Positions 17,473 through 25,590 of a DNA stretch of 64,000 nucleotides are shown here, in pieces. The stretch's first letter is position 1, and each line of letters opens with the position of its first letter. Source of the DNA: DASXIF01 sp036498145 (GTDB lineage: Bacteria; Actinomycetota; Actinomycetes; Mycobacteriales; Jatrophihabitantaceae). Location: NCBI GenBank assembly GCA_963708625.1, contig CAVPSV010000004.1:992001-1056000 (forward strand). Reading direction: 5' to 3'. A model generated the notes under the pieces. The model was not told where the DNA came from. It saw only the letters and a program-made list of their open reading frames with translations, and did not search any database. A program made the position numbers and the translations under genes.

Positions 17473-18501
17473 ATGCCTGACGAGCCGGGCACGTCGACGT
17501 CGGGAGACGCCCTCGACGTCGAGGAGCGGTTCGCGATCGTGCCCGAGTGGCTGTTGGATGCGGACATCTCGGATTGCGCGGTGCGGCTCTACGCGGTGCT
17601 GCTGCGTCACGGTCAATCGTCCGGCGCACGGATGCCGTCCCGCGCGACGTTGGCACGGCGGTTGCGCAAGAAGTCGACAGACACCGTCGATCGTGCGATG
17701 CGCGAGCTGGTCGGTGTCGGTGCGGTCCAGGTGCAGGCACGGTACGCGGGGCGCGAACGACTGACCAACCTCTATCGGGTACGTACCAGCCGCCCTGCGG
17801 TTCCCGGTCCTCCAAGGGCCAGCGCCACAGCACCATCCGAAGATTGGCCGGACCGGGGTAGCCGCAAGAATGCGGCTACCCCGACTTCTGCGGCTGGCCG
17901 CACTGCTCAGGGAAGGGGTGGCCGCAAAAGTGCGCTCACCGTGGCCGCATCGATGCGGCACAACCCAGAGTTCTCTACCGAGAGTGAACCTCCTCCTCCT
18001 CCAGCGCCCATGGCCGATCGGACGATTGCCGAGGAGTGCGGCATAGCCGATTGGCCATCCTTCGTCGCCGAATGTGCTACCCGCCGGACCCGCCTCGGAC
18101 GTGCAACCGGACGTTGGACCGGTCCGTGCCTCGACGCAGCGCTCCAGCTAGCGGTCCGAGGTCGCGCTTGGCCCGCACAACTGGCCGCCGAGGCCTTGCT
18201 CGCGATCGCCACCGACCCGGATACGCGCTCCCCCATGCGCGTTGCGGAGGCTGGACCTTGGTGGGACGGCTCGCCGCCGGCGCGTTCGGAGGCCCAACCT
18301 TCCGACGATGAGGTGCGGGCCGCGGAGGAGCAGCTTCAAGAACTTGGTGGCGTCCGGGTCCACCTTCAAGCGGCGGCCCGCAAGCAACTCAGGGCCGAGT
18401 GCGTTCCAGTCAACCGGTCCACCGTCGTGGTCCGCGCCGTTGCCCTGCTCCGAGTTCACGATCACCGCGAGACGGACACCGACCCGGCGAGGGCCATATG
18501 A
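17473..18501 (+). CDS. Helix-turn-helix protein of a mobile element
   Basis: A 342-residue protein. Residues 15-115 form a winged helix: FAIVPEWLLDADISDCAVRL followed by RATLARRLRKKSTDTVDRAM and a wing. This resembles the replication-initiator/regulatory HTH proteins found on actinobacterial plasmids and prophages. The middle (120-180) is low complexity. The C-terminal half is helical with no recognised domain. The stop overlaps the next ATG (ATGA), coupling it to a sigma-like factor. The function is inferred from the N-terminal domain only. Confidence 0.7.
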   Translation: MPDEPGTSTSGDALDVEERFAIVPEWLLDADISDCAVRLYAVLLRHGQSSGARMPSRATLARRLRKKSTDTVDRAMRELVGVGAVQVQARYAGRERLTNLYRVRTSRPAVPGPPRASATAPSEDWPDRGSRKNAATPTSAAGRTAQGRGGRKSALTVAASMRHNPEFSTESEPPPPPAPMADRTIAEECGIADWPSFVAECATRRTRLGRATGRWTGPCLDAALQLAVRGRAWPAQLAAEALLAIATDPDTRSPMRVAEAGPWWDGSPPARSEAQPSDDEVRAAEEQLQELGGVRVHLQAAARKQLRAECVPVNRSTVVVRAVALLRVHDHRETDTDPARAI

Positions 18502-19103
18502 GCGTTACCCGCTCCGGCGCGGACGAGACAACGACCGGCACACTCGACACTTCGTTGCCCTCCGACGGCGACTTGTTGTCAGCTGTCCGAGCAGGAAACC
18601 GTGACGCTTATGGCCTGCTGTTCACTCGGTATCGCGGTCTGGCGCTGCAGCGGGCTCGGCGGTGGGCACAGCCACCGACTCATGAAGATCTCGTGAGCGA
18701 GGCCTTTCGTGCCGTCCTGGAGGCGATCGTTGGCGGCTGCGGGCCTGACTCAGATGGCTTCGTTCCGTACCTGATGACCGCGATCGTGCGCACGGCGCAC
18801 AAGTGGCATCGCCGCGACTCCGGTACGCGTCTATGCGGCAACCTAGACGTGCTCGACTCCGCCGAGCCGTTCATTGATCCAGCGGTCGCGAGATTCGAAA
18901 GCGCACTGATCACACGGGCGTACGCGTCACTCGACAGCACACAGCGGGCAGTCTTGTGGCACACGGTGATTGACGGCAAACGTCCGCGCCATGCTGCGCC
19001 AGCCCTGGGCTTGTCGGCGGAACAGACCCGAGATGCGGCGCGACGCGCCCGCTACAAGCTCGCAACGGCATACGCGCGGCAACTAGGTCTCGCCCAATGC
19101 TAG
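18498..19103 (+). CDS. RNA polymerase sigma-70-like (ECF-type) factor
   Basis: A 201-residue protein with a region-2-like N-terminal part (LLSAVRAGNRDAYGLLFTRY, then THEDLVSEAFRAVLEA) and a region-4-like C-terminal part (TQRAVLWHTVIDGKRPRHAA and an HTH with LGLSAEQTRDAARRARYKL). The ordering matches ECF sigma factors. No anti-sigma gene is adjacent. It is coupled to the upstream HTH gene, so it may drive genes of the same element. Confidence 0.8.
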   Translation: MSVTRSGADETTTGTLDTSLPSDGDLLSAVRAGNRDAYGLLFTRYRGLALQRARRWAQPPTHEDLVSEAFRAVLEAIVGGCGPDSDGFVPYLMTAIVRTAHKWHRRDSGTRLCGNLDVLDSAEPFIDPAVARFESALITRAYASLDSTQRAVLWHTVIDGKRPRHAAPALGLSAEQTRDAARRARYKLATAYARQLGLAQC

Positions 19104-19151
19104 GCGGCCGGGTTGGAGGTCGGCTTTATCGTCGCCGCTCAGGATCGGCGT

Positions 19152-19499
19152 TTACCGCCCGGTTCGGCCGTCCAATGCCGAGATGCGTTGCCCAAACCCG
19201 GCGCCGCATCCGACGCAGAAGCGCCACTCCAGCGCGTCGTCGAGGGGGTGCTCCCGCCAGCCCGACATGATGTGTCCGTCACGATCGCATTCGGCTGCGC
19301 GCCGGTGCGCGGGGCACAGAACTCGACCATCGTCGCGACGGATCCATCCCCAAACGTCCGGTCGCAGAAGCTGTCGCCAGAGTTCTGCCTCGCTCCTGAA
19401 CCGAGGGGGCGGCGGATCGGCATCGGGACCACAAATCGAACAATCGATCCAATACCCGACCTCGAGCTGGACCCGCGGATCATGAGAATCCGACTCCAC
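19152..19499 (-). CDS. Small cysteine-rich (zinc-ribbon-like) protein
   Basis: A 115-residue protein with paired cysteines: CSIC near residue 21, an LCPAHR segment, and CVGCGAGF near the C-terminus. The spacing suggests one structural zinc site. The motif WIDCSIC plus a VLCPAHRR segment recurs in phage and plasmid proteins of actinobacteria, but no function is known. It is divergent from the HTH gene at 19563; the two share a 64-bp intergenic region with a perfect palindrome. Confidence 0.6.
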   Translation of the reverse strand: MESDSHDPRVQLEVGYWIDCSICGPDADPPPPRFRSEAELWRQLLRPDVWGWIRRDDGRVLCPAHRRAAECDRDGHIMSGWREHPLDDALEWRFCVGCGAGFGQRISALDGRTGR

Positions 19500-19530
19500 C
19501 GGTTTGCTCCTTTCGCGCGTGGAGCCCAGC

Positions 19531-19546
19531 GTACATACCTATGTAC
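19531..19546. promoter_or_regulatory. Perfect inverted repeat (operator candidate)
   Basis: GTACATA-CC-TATGTAC: seven-base arms around two bases, in the short gap between divergent genes at 19499 (minus) and 19563 (plus). The position and symmetry fit a dimeric repressor binding site. Confidence 0.5.
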
Positions 19547-19562
19547 GCTGTGCACTGAAGCT

Positions 19563-19859
19563 GTGGATACCTCGCCGCGGCTGCGCCGTAAAGGCGCTCG
19601 AGTCGGTGCCTTGTCTCCGGAGTTACGCGACGCAGTGCGATCCGAGGCCGCTCGAATCGCCGACCTCGAGGATCCCATCACGGTGATCAAGACGACGGGT
19701 GATGCGTTCGCCGCGCTCGATTCCGAGCTCGAGCGTATTGCCGACGTTCGGCTCGCCGCGATTCGCCGGCTACGGGAAGAGGGTTGGTCTTACGACCGTA
19801 TCGCGGCGGCAACCGGGCTCTCCAAGACTCGCGTTGCCAAGTTGAGCAGAGAGGCTTGA
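19563..19859 (+). CDS. Small helix-turn-helix protein
   Basis: A 98-residue protein starting at a GTG. It has a helical middle (DPITVIKTTGDAFAALDSEL, ERIADVRLAAIRRLREEGW) and a C-terminal HTH, YDRIAAATGLSKTRVAKLSR. The architecture matches small regulators carried on actinobacterial elements. The open frame extends far upstream, but only the part after the palindrome looks coding. Confidence 0.65.
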   Translation: MDTSPRLRRKGARVGALSPELRDAVRSEAARIADLEDPITVIKTTGDAFAALDSELERIADVRLAAIRRLREEGWSYDRIAAATGLSKTRVAKLSREA

Positions 19860-20069
19860 ACAGTCGGAGTTCGGCGCTGCGCGCCGTCGAAATCGAGCGT
19901 CTCGGTTCGGCTCACACCCAGCTCTGACTCATCCACCAGTCCGGCCGTCAAACATCCGGCCAGGCCGGCTTCAACCGATAGACCTAGGCAACCCGGATGA
20001 TGCCAGTTGCGCCTACACGGCTGCTCTCGATCCGTTTGGCTTCGCCGCTCGCATGCCGGCAGCTTGGAT

Positions 20070-20626
20070 AGCATCTCCAAGCAATCGACGGGCACCGGTT
20101 TGCGAAATCATGCTGGCCGCCCCCACGCGGCGGCCGTCAAGGGGACGGCGGCTACGCAGGCCACGGCTGCGCCGATCACCAGCGGGCAATCGCTCTGCCG
20201 GAAACGCCTCTCGGCGAGCTCTTTTACGACATCCCGCGCGAACAACAGGATCGGTCGCTCGCCTCCGCCGCGTTGGCCGAAATGTCGGCCGCAGCGATGC
20301 ACGCTGCGGTCACTCAAGGTTGAAGAGACAGCCGATGTCGTTACCAACTGACTGCAGCGTTCGACGAGTGGTTAGTCGACGTCGGCGCCGCAGACAGTCT
20401 CGCGGCCATCAATGCCGTATTCAAGGACGAGGCCCAGGAAACGCCCCCTGACCCTGAGCAACCTCACGAGCGAAGACCGCTCGCTCACTACGCGCATCGC
20501 GGGCTGGATCCGCTCGAGGACGGATCGCAACCACGCGACAGTCTGTATGTCTCGAAGTACGGCAGCAACCTGCCGTCCTACGCGATCTGGCTCCGCTCTA
20601 CCGATGACGGAAACCCCGCTGCATAA
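20070..20626 (+). pseudogene. Remnant of an unidentified gene
   Basis: One reading frame stays open from about 20070 to a stop at 20321-20323 and continues in the same frame to a TAA at 20624-20626. The peptide has a protein-like composition (ETPLGELFYDIPREQQDRSL; later AAFDEWLVDVGAADSLAAIN and YGSNLPSYAIWLRSTDDG) but no start codon with a ribosome site. I do not recognise the family. The best reading is a gene with an internal stop and a lost 5' end; the flanking bases 19860-20069 hold nothing else. Confidence 0.4.
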
Positions 20627-20959
20627 GCCGTCAGGCAAACGGCCTGTCACTCGATCCCTAGAGACGATCCAGATCTGATGCACGCGGCCGCCATCCACGA
20701 CATGTCAATCTGGTAGAGGCGCCGCCAACCAGACGCAGGGCCGAAAGCGCCGGCGCAGGTTCTACACCCGTTAGAACGACGACGTCCCTGCATCCAACAC
20801 CGAGATGTCGATCGCCGGGAAGCTGCACTACTGGTAGTCGAGCAAGGATGCTGCACCACTGCCAGGCACCGGGCCTGGCGCTGTCAAGCTGAGTTGGCCC
20901 GAGGACGACGGCTTGATCTGGCCCCGGGGCATCCTCGCGGGCTGCGCGTCTGTTGGGGG
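20627..20959. other. Intergenic stretch with no recognisable gene
   Basis: I see no open frame with protein-like composition, no tRNA and no repeat here. It probably belongs to the same decayed segment as the preceding remnant. Confidence 0.4.
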
Positions 20960-20991
20960 TTGACCTTGGAGTGTGCTCCAAGGTTTAGCGT
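20960..20991 (+). promoter_or_regulatory. MerR-type promoter/operator
   Basis: A -35 TTGACC (20960-20965) and a -10 at about 20985-20991 are separated by 19-20 bp. The spacer is filled by the perfect dyad ACCTTGGAG-TGTG-CTCCAAGGT. An over-long spacer with a centred dyad is the hallmark of MerR-activated promoters. The GTG of the regulator lies about seven bases after the -10, so the mRNA is probably leaderless. Confidence 0.85.
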
Positions 20992-20997
20992 CGTGGC

Positions 20998-21516
20998 GTG
21001 AGCACGCAGACGGTGATGATGCGGCGGTTCAGTGTGTCGGCGTTGGCCAAGCTGGTTGGGGTCGGGACGGACACGATCCGCTATTACGAGAAGGCGGGTC
21101 TGCTGCCGGCGCCGGAACGCACGGCGGCGGACTACCGAAGTTATGACGAGTCGGCGGTTGATCGGCTGCGATTCATTCAGGGTGGGCAGCGGCTCGGGCT
21201 GCGCCTGCGTGAGATCAAGACGCTTCTTGAGGTCCGGGACACCGGTGAGTGCCCATGCGAGCCGGCCGAGCAGCTGCTGCGCCACCACATCGGCGAGGTT
21301 GATCGTGAGCTGGCCCGGCTGCGTGGCCTGCGGCGGGAGTTGGTGGCGATGTTCGACGGGAGTTCCCGGCCCGGACTGTCGGGACCCGGCACCGGGCACC
21401 TGGCGGCCACGAACAGCGGTGAGAGGAGGTGGGCGGTGATGCGTGCACCAAGCTATTTGTGCCCGTGCTGCGAGGACCCGCGTTGCGACGGTTCTTGCTG
21501 CGGAGGTTGCCGCTGA
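20998..21516 (+). CDS. Heavy-metal-type MerR regulator
   Basis: A 172-residue MerR protein. Residues 10-80 are the winged helix (FSVSALAKLVGVGTDTIRYY, then AADYRSYDESAVDRLRFI). A dimerisation helix follows, and the metal-loop motif GECPCEPAE sits where CueR/ZntR-type sensors place their cysteines. The C-terminus is strikingly cysteine-rich (seven Cys in the last 20 residues, CPCCEDPRCDGSCCGGC), suggesting an extra metal site. No metal exporter is adjacent; the target may have been lost when IS21 inserted downstream. Confidence 0.88.
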   Translation: MSTQTVMMRRFSVSALAKLVGVGTDTIRYYEKAGLLPAPERTAADYRSYDESAVDRLRFIQGGQRLGLRLREIKTLLEVRDTGECPCEPAEQLLRHHIGEVDRELARLRGLRRELVAMFDGSSRPGLSGPGTGHLAATNSGERRWAVMRAPSYLCPCCEDPRCDGSCCGGCR

Positions 21517-23023
21517 GCGGTGGGCGGCGCGCTGGTCTGATCGGGTCGTCGCGCCGCCCGCGCCGCGGTGGGCGTGAGGCTGGCGCGTCGGGCGCGGGCG
21601 CGTGCGAGGCGGTAGGAGACGGCGCCGGTCTCGATGATTTGTCCGGCGAAGGTGAGCCGGTCGACGATGGCGGCGCATAGGCGTGGGTCGGTGAAGGTCT
21701 TGGTCCAGCCGGAGAACCGTTCGCCGTGACCCAATGCTTTGCGGGCCGCGGCCCAGAACGCGTCATGCGTCGGGGTGAACGCACCGGCGGCGCCGGCCTG
21801 GGCCAGGGCGGTCGCGCCGGGTAGCGCGCCGGGCTTGCGCAGCCGGATCTCCAGGTAGTGGTCCAGGTCCAGGGCCTTCGCGCCCCTGCCGACGGCGGCG
21901 CTGATGCCGCGCCACGATCGTGGTGCGGTCGAACACGCTGACCGTGGAGGCGGACAGCTTGACCCGCACCCGATGGCCGATGAACCGGGCCGGCATCGAG
22001 TACTGGCTGCAGCGCACCATCACATGCGCATACCGATCCACCCGCGGCGTGAGGGTGAGCGCGGTGTCGAACGGCTCCGCGGGCAGCGGCCGCAGCAGGT
22101 CCCGTTCGAAGGCCCAGTCGTGCCCGACACTGTTCGTCCGGTTGCCGACCCGACGCCGGTCATCGGCGTCGTCCCATTCCTCGAGCAGCGCGTTGAGTTC
22201 CTCGATCGAGTCCACGACCGGCATCGGGACGCGGTGGTTGCGGCGAAACCGACCGCCCTCACCCTCGACGCCACCCTTCTCGTGACTGCCCTCGTGCCCG
22301 GGTCGGCAGTAGAAGGCGTCGAAACCGTAGTGCGAGCGGAACGCGACCCAACGCTCGTTCTCCTGCCGCGAGCGGCCGAACAGCACCTGCGCGGCCGCGC
22401 TGTTCAGGTTGTCGTAGCGGACCTTGTCCAGCGGCATGCCGCCGAGCCGCTCGAAGGCGTAGACGTGGCCTTCCAGGAACGCCTCCTGGCCTTGGGTGAG
22501 CGAGGCCCGATGCGCCGCCTTGCCCGAGAACGAGAGCCGCATCGTGAACAGCGCGGTCTTCGTCTTCACCCCACGCAAAATCACCCACGGGTCGTGGAAG
22601 TCCACCTCACCCTCGGCTGCGGGCAGATGAGTCTGCGGCACGAACCCCGACTCCAAGCGCCGGCCCGCCTCGGCGGCGATCTGCGGGCGGCGCTTGGCGA
22701 CGTGATCACGAACCGTCGAGTACGACAGCTCGACCGCGTCGTGCTCTTCGACCAGCCGCGCCAACACCCGTCGTGCCCTGTGACGCTGCTTCCTCAGCGC
22801 GTCCAGATCGGAGCGCAACATCTCATCGATCGCCGCCTTGAACGGCTCCAACCGCGGCGACGTCCGAGCTGGCGTCTTACGCGTCGGCGGGACCGCGCTC
22901 GCCAACGCTTGGCGCACCGTGCGCCGATGCACGTGATGCTTGTCAGCCAGCTCCCGGATCGACAGTCCGTCGACCCCGGGCGTCGCGTCTGATCGCAGCG
23001 AACAACTCCACTCGCGACCCCAT
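21500..23023 (-). pseudogene. Decayed IS21-family transposase (IstA fused to IstB tail)
   Basis: The main frame encodes IstA: HTH (IRELADKHHVHRRTVRQALA), a DDE catalytic core (AEGEVDFHDPWVIL, VRYDNLNSAA, HEGSHEKGGVEGEGG), and the RVKLSASTVSVFDRTTIVAR C-terminal block. It is broken in at least two places. One is near 22975-22985, where ATG GGG TCG at 23023 would otherwise give the usual N-terminus. The other is near 21880. After the second break the frame runs through KALDLDHYLEIRLRKPGALP and then directly into HGERFSGWTKTFTDPRL, which is the IstB C-terminus. Most of IstB has therefore been deleted. Confidence 0.85.
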
Positions 23024-23070
23024 CCTCCGGCCCCTTCCGTGATCACCAGTCCGTCGGTGATCACGCTCAG

Positions 23071-23210
23071 GTGGGGCCAGATCAAGCCGTCACAACCTGC
23101 CCGGCGTTTCGGCGACTGGGGCCAAATCAGACCGTCACAACAACGAAGCAACCACAATCAGGTGGGCCCAGATCGGCCCATCACTTCGGGGCCAACTCAG
23201 GCTGTCACGG
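23071..23210. repeat. Four tandem terminal repeats of the IS21 remnant
   Basis: Imperfect copies of TGGGGCCAGATCAAGCCGTC start at about 23072, 23117, 23162 and 23187. IS21-family ends carry several such transposase-binding repeats, so this marks the istA-side end of the element. I could not find a convincing opposite end near 21500. Confidence 0.75.
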
Positions 23211-23334
23211 CCACTGGGGTTGAGCCTGCCAGATCAGCGCAAGTCATACGCTGGTGCCGAATTACCCGAGCGTCGGGCCTATGCTAACTTGCACCTGAGG
23301 GATGGGGCTCCCTCCTAACCGCCGGCCTCCGGAT

Positions 23335-23365
23335 GACGGCTCCTGTCATGTGACAGGGAGCCGTC
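23335..23365 (+). promoter_or_regulatory. Strong hairpin abutting a start codon
   Basis: GACGGCTCCTGTCA and TGACAGGGAGCCGTC pair over 14 bp with one bulged G and a two-base loop. The hairpin ends three bases before the GTG at 23369 and leaves no room for a free Shine-Dalgarno. It could be an operator, a translational block, or a leftover terminator; there is no clear U-tract. Confidence 0.5.
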
Positions 23366-23368
23366 ATT

Positions 23369-24232
23369 GTGTGTTTCGACCCGGATCATCGCGAAGCCAT
23401 CCTCCGGGGTTATGCGGCAGGTGCTTCTATCCGGCAGCTGGCCATGACGACGGGGTGCTCACGCGCCACGATCACAAAACTCCTCGAATCGGCTGGGCTT
23501 CAACCCGCGCCGCGGGGTCGTGGTCGGCCCCGTGTCGCCCGGCGCACGACCGTTGCGGAGTGGATGCAGGAAACGATCCGCTCGCTCTACGTCGAACAGC
23601 GACTGAGCCGAAGACAGATCGCCGAGCGCCTCGGCATTGGTGAACACACCGTTCGGAGCACTCTCCAACGCGCCGCAGTCCAGACGCGAACCCGTGGACG
23701 ACTAAACCGTGAGGACCGAACACGCCTGTCTGCCGATCACGCGCGCCATCTCTACATCGACAGGCGACTGACAATCGCAGCGACCGCCGACAGGCTCGGC
23801 CTGGGCATGTCAGTCGTGGCCGCGAGCTTGCACGAGGCAGGCGTTGGGGTACGGCGCCCGACCTGGCGCGAGCCAGACGAATACGTGCATGTATTGGCCG
23901 AGCTATACACCGATCCCGCCGTGCTCGAGGTGCTTGACCGCCATTCGGTGCCCCGGCGCCCCGATCCAGGCTACCTGAGCACGCGGTTTCCAGAGCCGGT
24001 CTCGCCACATGAGCAGCTACTTCGAGACCTGTATGAGGAAGTTGGACTGGCTATCATCCATATCGAATTGCTTACCGGTCTGCCGACGACCACCATCCGT
24101 CGTCGCCTGATGAAGTTCGGAATTCCGCGACGCCGACCGGGCGGCCTCTGCCCCTGGCGGCGCAGCATCAGCGGGATAACGGCCTCACCTGCTTCACCTC
24201 AGACGGCAGGACAGGATTGGCAGAGGCCATGA
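23369..24232 (+). CDS. Multi-helix-turn-helix protein
   Basis: A 287-residue protein with four resolvase-like HTH units in series: REAILRGYAAGASIRQLAMT with the following helix, YVEQRLSRRQIAERLGIGEH, YIDRRLTIAATADRLGLGMS, and YEEVGLAIIHIELLTGLPTT. Each unit has the pattern Y-x(3)-R/G-L-x(3)-A/Q-x-A-x-x-L/T-G. Tandem HTH arrays of this kind occur in actinobacteria without a known role. There is no catalytic domain. The GTG start follows the hairpin at 23335-23365. Confidence 0.7.
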   Translation: MCFDPDHREAILRGYAAGASIRQLAMTTGCSRATITKLLESAGLQPAPRGRGRPRVARRTTVAEWMQETIRSLYVEQRLSRRQIAERLGIGEHTVRSTLQRAAVQTRTRGRLNREDRTRLSADHARHLYIDRRLTIAATADRLGLGMSVVAASLHEAGVGVRRPTWREPDEYVHVLAELYTDPAVLEVLDRHSVPRRPDPGYLSTRFPEPVSPHEQLLRDLYEEVGLAIIHIELLTGLPTTTIRRRLMKFGIPRRRPGGLCPWRRSISGITASPASPQTAGQDWQRP

Positions 24233-24387
24233 CCTCCTGGCGGCGGCCAGTGACCGCCGGTGCCCTTCGGATTCGAGCGAATTCCGCGGAGCGCAGGTAA
24301 GCTCAAATATGGCGAAGGAGCTCGCCCGTCTCTCGTAGAGAGCGAACCGCCGCGCGGCTGATGGCCCCTCTCTTGAGAGGAGGCCCC

Positions 24388-24759
24388 GTGGCCGCGACCA
24401 CTCCCGCTGATCCTGAGCTGTGTGCCATCATCCGGCACGGCGCAGAGTTGCTCCCCCGCGTGTACAAGGCGATAGCGCGAGCCACCGCGGCCGACGAGCC
24501 CCATGGCGACTTCGGGACCACGCTGTACGCACTCACCTCCGAGTACTACGACATGCGCAAGACGCTGTGGCGCCGTCCTTCGTCGCAGCTTGCGGACGAG
24601 GTGGAGCAGTTGCTCAACTTCCACCAGCAGATCCTCGAGCAGGCCGGAATACTCGCCTTTCGACCCCGTACCGAACACTGGGCTGCCCTCGCCGCCCGCT
24701 TTGGCGACGAGTGGGCTGACTCGTCACACCGACTGGTCGAGCTTGCAGCCCAATGTTGA
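24388..24759 (+). CDS. Conserved hypothetical helical protein
   Basis: A 123-residue protein beginning VAATTPADPELCAIIRHGAE. The start is well supported by GAGAGGAGG four bases before the GTG. The chain is almost entirely helical (LADEVEQLLNFHQQILEQAG). No family is recognised, and it stands alone between the HTH gene and a broken phosphatase. Confidence 0.6.
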   Translation: MAATTPADPELCAIIRHGAELLPRVYKAIARATAADEPHGDFGTTLYALTSEYYDMRKTLWRRPSSQLADEVEQLLNFHQQILEQAGILAFRPRTEHWAALAARFGDEWADSSHRLVELAAQC

Positions 24760-24979
24760 CCACGGGGTGGCAGGTTCACGACGAGGCCCGGTGCAGTCGC
24801 TGCCGGCACACAACCCGCGATATCCGAGTTCGTACGTCCGATTTCGGTCCGGCGATGTGAATCTCCACCTGCTCTATGTGTTCAGCGCGGTCATCATTGC
24901 GTACCTGGTCGCCCTCGCGTGACCCAAAAAACGGAGGTCGACCGGTGGCTCACGTCAGGGACGGCGAGGTCCTGCTGCT

Positions 24980-25580
24980 ATGGCGAGCGCTGAGCGGGTA
25001 CCGATCGGGCCGCACGGCCCCGCGCGGCAGCCCGTTGTCCGACACGGGCGGACGGAACTCAACGCGGCCGGGCAGTTACGTGGCCACCTCGACCCGCCAC
25101 TGGATGAAGCGGGCACGGTCGAGGCCGATGACGTTGCGACGGCTCTCGCATCCGCTCGGCCATTCCGAACCGTGTCGAGCCCGCTAAGGCGAGCAGTCCA
25201 GCCGCCGAACCGTTGAGCATGCGGACGCAGGTTCCCGTGGACATCGACGCCGACTCATCGATCGTGACTATGGCGCCTGGGCGGGCCGGACGCCGGCAGA
25301 GGTCCAGTCGCAATGGGGAGGGATCGACCACGCGCCCGGTGTCGAGGAGAGATCCGCTGCTCTGGGTCGGGTACGTGCGGCTCAGGAGGATCAGATTCCC
25401 TACACCCGCGACGGACGGGTGGTCCTGGTCTCGCACGACCTAGTCCTTCGATTGCTGCTGTCCTGCCTCGACCCGGCTCTGGGAAATCCTGATGCAATTC
25501 CTCAGCGCACGGGATGCTGGAACGTGCAATCCCGCGTCGACAGCCAGTGGCATGTCGGACGGGTCGATCAGCGACCGTAG
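24980..25580 (+). pseudogene. Histidine phosphatase family protein, frameshifted
   Basis: The first part carries the phosphohistidine loop VVRHGRTELNAAGQLRGHLD and SSPLRRAVQ. After a frame change near 25195-25210 the sequence continues with RLIDRDYGAWAGRTPAEVQ and VVLVSHDLVLRLLLSCLDP, which supplies the second catalytic His and the usual C-terminus. Joined, the protein would be about 200 residues, normal for a cobC/phosphoglycerate-mutase-like phosphatase. Either a one-base sequencing error or a recent inactivation explains it. Confidence 0.8.
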
Positions 25581-25590
25581 AGGGTTGGCC

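Noticed and set aside
16356..17480. Two open frames containing GDRTPDLLNLS and SENRTPDLLITS, which look like conserved proteins.
   Set aside because: These strings are translations of tRNA T-arm/acceptor sequence read on the wrong strand and are a known mis-annotation. The DNA shows tRNA 3' fragments instead.
24853..24922. A 21-codon hydrophobic ORF (VNLHLLYVFSAVIIAYLVALA) resembling a KdpF-like peptide.
   Set aside because: There is no ribosome site or Kdp genes nearby, and the length is too short to support a call.
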